17,877 nt of DNA, taken from assembly GCA_024275955.1 (NCBI GenBank), contig JAJRYD010000051.1, forward strand, positions 1-17,877, given 5' to 3'. Of the stretch, positions 13,720-17,877 are shown one piece after another (position 1 is the stretch's first letter; the number at the start of each line of letters is the position of its first letter). Made by a program: the position numbers and the translations under genes. The stretch is from Nitrospirota bacterium. Its GTDB lineage: Bacteria > Nitrospinota_A > UBA7883 > JACRGQ01. The notes beneath the pieces were generated by a model that saw nothing but the letters and a program-made list of their open reading frames with translations, made no database searches and was not told the DNA's origin.

Positions 13720-14598
13720 GTGAATGGATTTATAAATTTCCACAAAGAGCCGGGGCAAACCTCCAACAAGGTTTTGGGTAGCGTGAAGTCGGTTTTAGGC
13801 TGTAAGAAAGCAGGTTTCCTCGGCACGCTAGACCCATGCGCTTCGGGTATTCTTCCTATAGGTATAGGATGGGCGACAAAGCTTTTCCCATACTTCGAAA
13901 AAACTCCAAAGGTTTATAAAAGTGAAATAATTTTTGGAAGCGAAACAGATACGCAAGACGCTACCGGCAAGGTTATAAAAACAGCTTCCGATGCTTCGGT
14001 AGATGCGATAACAAAAGAAAAACTGAGAAAAGCTTTTCTAGAATTTACCGGAGAGATAAAGCAGTTGCCACCGATGTACTCCGCAAAAAAAATCGGCGGA
14101 AAAAGGCTTTACGAAATAGCCCGCAAAGGCGGAGAGGTGGAGCGCCAGCCGAAGCTGGTAACGATACATTCCTTCGAGCTTATCGAATTTGGAAAAGGCA
14201 GGGCAACCTTCACCGCGAAAGTTTCTACCGGAACATATATAAGAACCTTGTGTGTTGATATCGGGCGGAAGCTAGGGTCGCTCGCGCATATGGGAGAGCT
14301 TACCCGCCTCGCCTCCCATGTTTTTACCGCCAAAGATTCAATAACGCTGGCAGAGCTGGAAAAAATAAAAGACGACAGGTCGAAGTGGCTACTGCCTCTC
14401 GACTTTCCTCTTTTGAGTATGAAAAAACTAGAGCTGACCAGCACCGAAGAAAGAAGCTTAAAAAACGGCACCCCTATCCCCTGGAATGACGGCGGAGGCG
14501 AAAATATCCGCCTTTACGACAGCGGTGGAAAGTTTATCGGCATAGGCAAGACTGACGGCGTGGTAAGGAAGCTTTTCGCGTCCAAACTGGTTCCCTAA
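13720..14598 (+). CDS. truB: tRNA pseudouridine-55 synthase TruB
   Basis: A 292-residue enzyme that makes pseudouridine 55 in the tRNA T-loop. The catalytic Asp38 lies in GFLGTLDPCASGILPIG (family GTLDPxAxG). PPMYSAKKIGGKRLYEIARK is the RNA-binding segment, and TYIRTLCVDIGRKLGSLAHM (Arg-Thr-Leu) the C-terminal catalytic strand, followed by a short PUA-like tail. GTG start at 13720 with AGGA at 13709-13712, seven bases upstream. Last gene of ylxP-rbfA-truB; rpsO, its common neighbour, does not follow. Confidence 0.96.
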   Translation: MNGFINFHKEPGQTSNKVLGSVKSVLGCKKAGFLGTLDPCASGILPIGIGWATKLFPYFEKTPKVYKSEIIFGSETDTQDATGKVIKTASDASVDAITKEKLRKAFLEFTGEIKQLPPMYSAKKIGGKRLYEIARKGGEVERQPKLVTIHSFELIEFGKGRATFTAKVSTGTYIRTLCVDIGRKLGSLAHMGELTRLASHVFTAKDSITLAELEKIKDDRSKWLLPLDFPLLSMKKLELTSTEERSLKNGTPIPWNDGGGENIRLYDSGGKFIGIGKTDGVVRKLFASKLVP

Positions 14599-14628
14599 AA
14601 GCTAAAAACAGCCTAAAGCAGTTATATA

Positions 14629-14659
14629 TTGGAAGAAATCGTCTCGGCTTTGATATATA
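14629..14659 (+). promoter_or_regulatory. Candidate promoter for the signalling pair
   Basis: TTGGAA at 14629-14634 and TATATA at 14654-14659, but with a long 19-bp spacer. It would give a leader of about 110 nt ahead of the receiver-TPR gene. No truB terminator is seen, so read-through is also possible. Confidence 0.3.
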
Positions 14660-14675
14660 CTAGCACAGAGTTGGG

Positions 14676-14720
14676 AGCTAGGTACCGGTTTTAGCGAGGG
14701 AGCGGATCGGGTACCAAGCT
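14676..14720 (+). promoter_or_regulatory. Inverted repeat in the leader of the receiver-TPR gene
   Basis: AGCTAGGTACC at 14676-14686 pairs with GGTACCAAGCT at 14710-14720, ten of eleven pairs, around a 23-nt loop. In addition TTGGGAGCTA occurs at 14671-14680 and again at 14735-14744 (64 bp apart), and GGGAGC a third time at 14698. This could be an operator pair or a structured leader; it does not match any riboswitch I recognise. Confidence 0.5.
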
Positions 14721-14777
14721 GTATGGTGTGACGGTTGGGAGCTATTAAGCCTTAAGAAAACACCAAAGGGGGAAGCT

Positions 14778-16484
14778 TTGTCTGTTGATCCTCATGACCT
14801 TCGTAACGATATAAAAATTGTCATCGTCGATGACTTTCCAACCATTACGCGGGTGATGAAAAACATCCTTTCCAATGACCTGCTTTTTAACAATCACAAT
14901 ATAAAACTGATATACGGCGACGACGCCGCTGTCCAGCTTTTAAAGTATATCGAGTCTCTGGAAGCAGATGGCCCCGAGCTGGCGTACAAAATTCCCGACG
15001 CTCTTTTTATAGATTGGAACATGCCTTCTCTTACAGGTATAGAGGCGTTGCGAAAAGTGCGGAACTCTGAAAACCGACGGGTAGCCAATATGCTTGTAGT
15101 AATGGTAACGGCCGAAAACCAAAGAGAGCAGATAATAGAAGCTATAGAGGCGGGAGTCAGCTCTTTTATCGTTAAACCGCCATCCCCCTCCGCGGTGGAA
15201 AGCAAGCTTTCCGACCTCTCGGCGATACAACTGCAAAACGCGAAAGACTATCTAAAACAGCTTGAAGAGGCAAAAATAAAACTCGACATGAGTACCAAGG
15301 AAAAAGATGAGCTTATATCCAAAATTATCATAACGGTAAACAAATCTATAGCCCTCGATATTAACAACCAAGAAGCAAAAGAGTTCAAGCTAAAGCTTAA
15401 CGATAACTACTACGAATACTTCAACAGGGTAAGTAGCAAGAAGACAGCCGGCGGCTCGGAAATGGTGAACGAAGGGAAATATAAAAGTGCCACAGGGATG
15501 TATGTCGACGCGCTCCGTCTAAACCCCTCCGATATAACCGCCCAGCTGGCACTTGGGCAGATGCATATGAAAAGCACCGATTACGGAAAAGCTGTTACCA
15601 GCTTCGAGTCTGCTCTAAAGCTGAAACCAAGCAACGCTAAGGTACTCGAGCTTCTAGGCGAAGCACAGCTAAAGCTCGGCTCGGTCACTGGTGACGGCAA
15701 TATGATAGCCAAGGCGGTAAAAACCTTAAAACATGCCACCACCCTACAGGCCGAGAAAAAGGCTCAAGCAAGCACGATAGAAAAACTGGCAAAGGCATAC
15801 AAAGAACAAAAAGACGATGCCAAGGCCGAAAAGGCGTACAAAGACGCGCTGGAGCTTGGAGGCAAGCAGGTAGCCCATCTTATGAACCTCGGCATAGCGT
15901 ACAAAAAGGCGGGCAAAATTAATGAAGCGCAAGAAATACTGAAGCAGGCGGCGGAGCTTACGCCAACGAACCCCCAAGAGCAGATAGCGATGGGAAACCT
16001 TTTTCTTGAACAGGATGATAAAAAGAAAGCGATGCATTTTTTTAATCTCGCGATTAAACAGATTTCTAAAGAAGATATCGAAATGTATGAAGAGATAATA
16101 GATTCACTGCTTATTAAAGATATGCTAAAAGAGGCGCAACCATTGGTAGACACTATAATTGACGACAGGCCGGACATTTACAACCTCATCGCGCTTTCCT
16201 ACAGCAGGCAGGAAAGATATGGCGAAGCGATAGAAGCGTATAACAAGGTTATAGCAAAAGATGCTACCGGCGAAAGGGAAGGCTATTTTTACAACCGCGG
16301 GATGGCCTACCTTAAGAACGGCGATAACGAAAAGGCAAAAGCCGACTTCACGGAAGCGTATAAAAGTAATACCGATTTTGAAGCGGCCAAACAAAAACTA
16401 GAATCGATCGGCACAGATCTCGCTACCGTAAAAGTCGCCGACCCTGCGATGGAAGCAAGAGCAAAAAAGGAAGACAAAAAATAA
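14778..16484 (+). CDS. Response regulator with receiver domain and TPR array
   Basis: A 568-residue cytoplasmic protein. The receiver domain (about 11-150) is complete: acidic pair D18/D19, phosphoacceptor D79 in FIDWNMPSLTG, T111 and K133 in VKPP. A charged, probably coiled-coil stretch (about 150-200) follows. From about 230 to 550 a series of TPR-like repeats is visible, for example YKSATGMYVDALRLNPSDIT, YGKAVTSFESALKLKPSN and YGEAIEAYNKVIAKD. There is no DNA-binding or enzymatic output domain, so output is likely through protein contacts. TTG start at 14778 with GGGGGA four bases upstream. The histidine kinase follows 3 nt later and is the obvious partner. Confidence 0.88.
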   Translation: MSVDPHDLRNDIKIVIVDDFPTITRVMKNILSNDLLFNNHNIKLIYGDDAAVQLLKYIESLEADGPELAYKIPDALFIDWNMPSLTGIEALRKVRNSENRRVANMLVVMVTAENQREQIIEAIEAGVSSFIVKPPSPSAVESKLSDLSAIQLQNAKDYLKQLEEAKIKLDMSTKEKDELISKIIITVNKSIALDINNQEAKEFKLKLNDNYYEYFNRVSSKKTAGGSEMVNEGKYKSATGMYVDALRLNPSDITAQLALGQMHMKSTDYGKAVTSFESALKLKPSNAKVLELLGEAQLKLGSVTGDGNMIAKAVKTLKHATTLQAEKKAQASTIEKLAKAYKEQKDDAKAEKAYKDALELGGKQVAHLMNLGIAYKKAGKINEAQEILKQAAELTPTNPQEQIAMGNLFLEQDDKKKAMHFFNLAIKQISKEDIEMYEEIIDSLLIKDMLKEAQPLVDTIIDDRPDIYNLIALSYSRQERYGEAIEAYNKVIAKDATGEREGYFYNRGMAYLKNGDNEKAKADFTEAYKSNTDFEAAKQKLESIGTDLATVKVADPAMEARAKKEDKK

Positions 16485-16487
16485 ATT

Positions 16488-17600
16488 ATGCGTGGAGAGG
16501 AGGAAAACCATCTAGCTTTTCTCTTTCGAACACTCAGCCACGATACGCGCAATATACTCTCCGACGCGGCTATCTGGGCCGAAAAATCGCTTTCAATTCT
16601 TAAAAGCACGGGAGACAAAAAAGAGATGGAAACCGCGATAAGGAGAGTGCTGTTTCTTCTTGATCATACCAAAACTTTGCTTACCCAAAGTAGGAAGGCT
16701 CAAGATTTTAACGCATCAATAATAGCGTGCGACGATTTCCATAAAAACTATATAAAGGAAGAGGGAAAATATTTTAGCGAAACAGCCGGAGACAAAATAA
16801 GACTTGGCTGGAATTTTTCCGCTACGGGAAGTTTTTTCTCGGACATCCATCACCTGCAAAGAGCGCTTAACAATCTTGTCTCCAACGCTGTCAAGTATGG
16901 GCCGGATGAAGGGAGTATAAGAATCATCTCTTCAAACATCGCCCGGGACGGAAAAGAGTTTTTACAATTTGCCGTGAGCGACCAAGGGAGTGGCATCGCC
17001 CCAAACGAACTCGGAAAAGTTTTTGAAGCAGGATACAGAACTGGCTCGGCAAAAAAGTCGAAAACCAAAGGAACCGGAGTCGGGCTTGGTTATGTCAGCT
17101 ACGTCGCGGAGCAGTCAGGCGGAAGAGCTTTTGTAGAAAGCCCCGGGTGGGATGGTTTCGGTACGACATTCGTAATAGAGATTCCAAAAGCATCCGGCAG
17201 GGAGACGGAAAAAGCACTGGAAGAAAAAACCCGCCTCAAAAAACTGCTTATACTCGACTGCGATAACGAAACAATGAAGTTTATAAAAGAGAGCTTCGAT
17301 TCCCGTACCGATAACCGGCTAAATGTTTCGGCATCGACAAAAAATATCGGCCAAGAAAAAGAAAACCTAAAAGATTATGGAACCGTAATCTATCTAGGAG
17401 AGGCGAGCGGCGAGATGACACTGGAACTAGCCCGAAAAACCGGCACAATAGCGGTATGCCTAGATGAAAAAAGCAAAAACCTGCATATAGCAGACGGCAG
17501 AACCGCCAAAAGCTACAGGGCGGTACCGGCAACGCTTAGGATGCTTCCAGATATGCTTACTTTCGAGCTGGAAAAACTACAGGAAAACGAGGCTCATTAA
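16488..17600 (+). CDS. Soluble histidine kinase with C-terminal degenerate receiver
   Basis: A 370-residue kinase with no membrane segment or sensor domain. The H-box is LFRTLSHDTRNILS with H18, so the dimerisation domain begins almost at the N-terminus. The HATPase domain (about 110-232) has the N-box LNNLVSNAVKYG (N129/N133), DQGSGI, VFEAGYRTG and GTGVGLGYVSY. The last 105 or so residues begin like a receiver (KKLLILDCDNETMKFIKES), but the strand that should hold the phosphoacceptor reads TVIYLGEASGEM with no Asp, so it looks like a pseudo-receiver. The start lies 3 nt after the receiver-TPR stop and has no close Shine-Dalgarno, consistent with translational coupling. The input signal is unknown; it may be sensed through the TPR partner or the pseudo-receiver. 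Confidence 0.87.
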   Translation: MRGEEENHLAFLFRTLSHDTRNILSDAAIWAEKSLSILKSTGDKKEMETAIRRVLFLLDHTKTLLTQSRKAQDFNASIIACDDFHKNYIKEEGKYFSETAGDKIRLGWNFSATGSFFSDIHHLQRALNNLVSNAVKYGPDEGSIRIISSNIARDGKEFLQFAVSDQGSGIAPNELGKVFEAGYRTGSAKKSKTKGTGVGLGYVSYVAEQSGGRAFVESPGWDGFGTTFVIEIPKASGRETEKALEEKTRLKKLLILDCDNETMKFIKESFDSRTDNRLNVSASTKNIGQEKENLKDYGTVIYLGEASGEMTLELARKTGTIAVCLDEKSKNLHIADGRTAKSYRAVPATLRMLPDMLTFELEKLQENEAH

Positions 17601-17722
17601 CTTTGCAATCTATCCGAAGTTTCTGCGAGTAGGCCAAAAGGCGCACGGAGCTAAGGCTAATCTAAAGAAACCTAACCAGAAGCTACTCCCCCTATCGTTA
17701 AAACTGATTGTATGGTCAGCAA

Positions 17723-17745
17723 TATCTAGTCGTCCCTGAAAAAGT
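17723..17745 (-). repeat. Dispersed short repeat, copy B (inverted relative to copy A)
   Basis: The reverse complement contains AGGGACGACTA with flanking T-run and ATA, matching 4881-4903 at 21 of 23 positions. Confidence 0.5.
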
Positions 17746-17823
17746 AGGTTTTTAGCGTGGCAAGGTTTTGTAACTGACCTTCCTGTTTAGTTTTCTGCCG
17801 ATAAATCTTCGTAAAACCGCCAG

Positions 17824-17860
17824 CCAAAAAGAAAAAATAGGAAAGCCCGTAGTAGCTTTC
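17824..17860 (-). terminator. Probable intrinsic terminator of a minus-strand gene beyond the window
   Basis: Read on the minus strand: GAAAGC, eight-base loop, GCTTTC (17855-17860 with 17841-17846), followed by CTATTTTTTCTTTTT. The stem is short but the T-tract is good. Confidence 0.45.
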
Positions 17861-17877
17861 TCATATTATGTCCCGCA

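Larger units (their letters stand above)
17601..17877. other. Gene-free right end
   Basis: No credible coding region on either strand. It contains a copy of the dispersed short repeat and a minus-strand terminator-like hairpin, listed separately. No terminator for the kinase operon was seen. Confidence 0.6.

Noticed and set aside
14671-14744. Considered a cyclic-di-GMP or other known riboswitch.
   Set aside because: The characteristic conserved motifs of the riboswitch classes I know are absent; only generic pairing is visible.
17787-17864. Minus-strand 25-codon frame with a signal-peptide-like start (MRKLLRAFLFFLFGW).
   Set aside because: Too short, and the hydrophobic run is the translated T-tract of a terminator-like hairpin.

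Overview
The window reads as a stretch of bacterial chromosome, probably Gram-negative. The likeliest placement is Desulfobacterota/Deltaproteobacteria or a nearby lineage such as Nitrospinota, inferred only from gene content: a chromosomal parABS locus, a receiver-TPR protein beside a soluble histidine kinase, the MEP isoprenoid pathway, and a ylxP-rbfA-truB block. No rRNA, tRNA or CRISPR array was seen. Two parS-type palindromes beside parA suggest the window is in the origin-proximal part of the chromosome.

Left part, minus strand (134-4506): parA-parB-(Na+/amino-acid symporter)-(GlcD-like FAD oxidase) form one tightly packed run. It is preceded by two parS sites at 4575-4627 and abutted at its far end by the C-terminal piece of an IS630-type transposase cut by the window edge. 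Next comes a gene-poor gap (4628-4941) with a MITE-like inverted repeat. It is followed by a minus-strand gene (4942-6660) in which IspH, the last enzyme of the MEP pathway, is fused to a UbiA-like membrane prenyltransferase domain.

Centre, plus strand (6831-12210): the most interesting locus, nine tightly spaced same-strand genes behind a good sigma-70-type promoter. They are a CysK-type cysteine synthase, a threonine-synthase-family enzyme, a MoaD/CysO-like ubiquitin-fold sulfur carrier ending in Gly-Gly-Leu, a MoeB-like E1 activating enzyme, a DsrE-like protein, a DsrF/TusC-like protein, a second cysteine synthase most like the carrier-thiocarboxylate-dependent CysM of mycobacteria, a DsrH/TusB-like protein and a TusA-like protein. 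My reading is a complete intracellular sulfur relay (TusA/DsrEFH-like) feeding a protein thiocarboxylate (MoaD-like carrier charged by MoeB) that serves as sulfide donor for cysteine, possibly linked to the aspartate/threonine branch. The component families are known; this particular assembly is the main hypothesis to test.

Gap 12211-12996 (786 nt) has no gene. It holds tandem imperfect repeats of about 121 bp, an AT-rich stretch with its own direct repeats, and two strong hairpins.

Right part, plus strand (12997-17600): ylxP (DUF503), rbfA and truB, the tail of the usual nusA-infB-rbfA-truB ribosome maturation cluster without infB next door. A structured leader precedes a two-gene signalling pair: a receiver domain with TPR repeats, then a soluble histidine kinase ending in a receiver-like domain that lacks its phosphoacceptor Asp. 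The last 277 nt contain no convincing gene, but do contain a probable minus-strand terminator and an inverted copy of a short repeat also present about 12.8 kb upstream.
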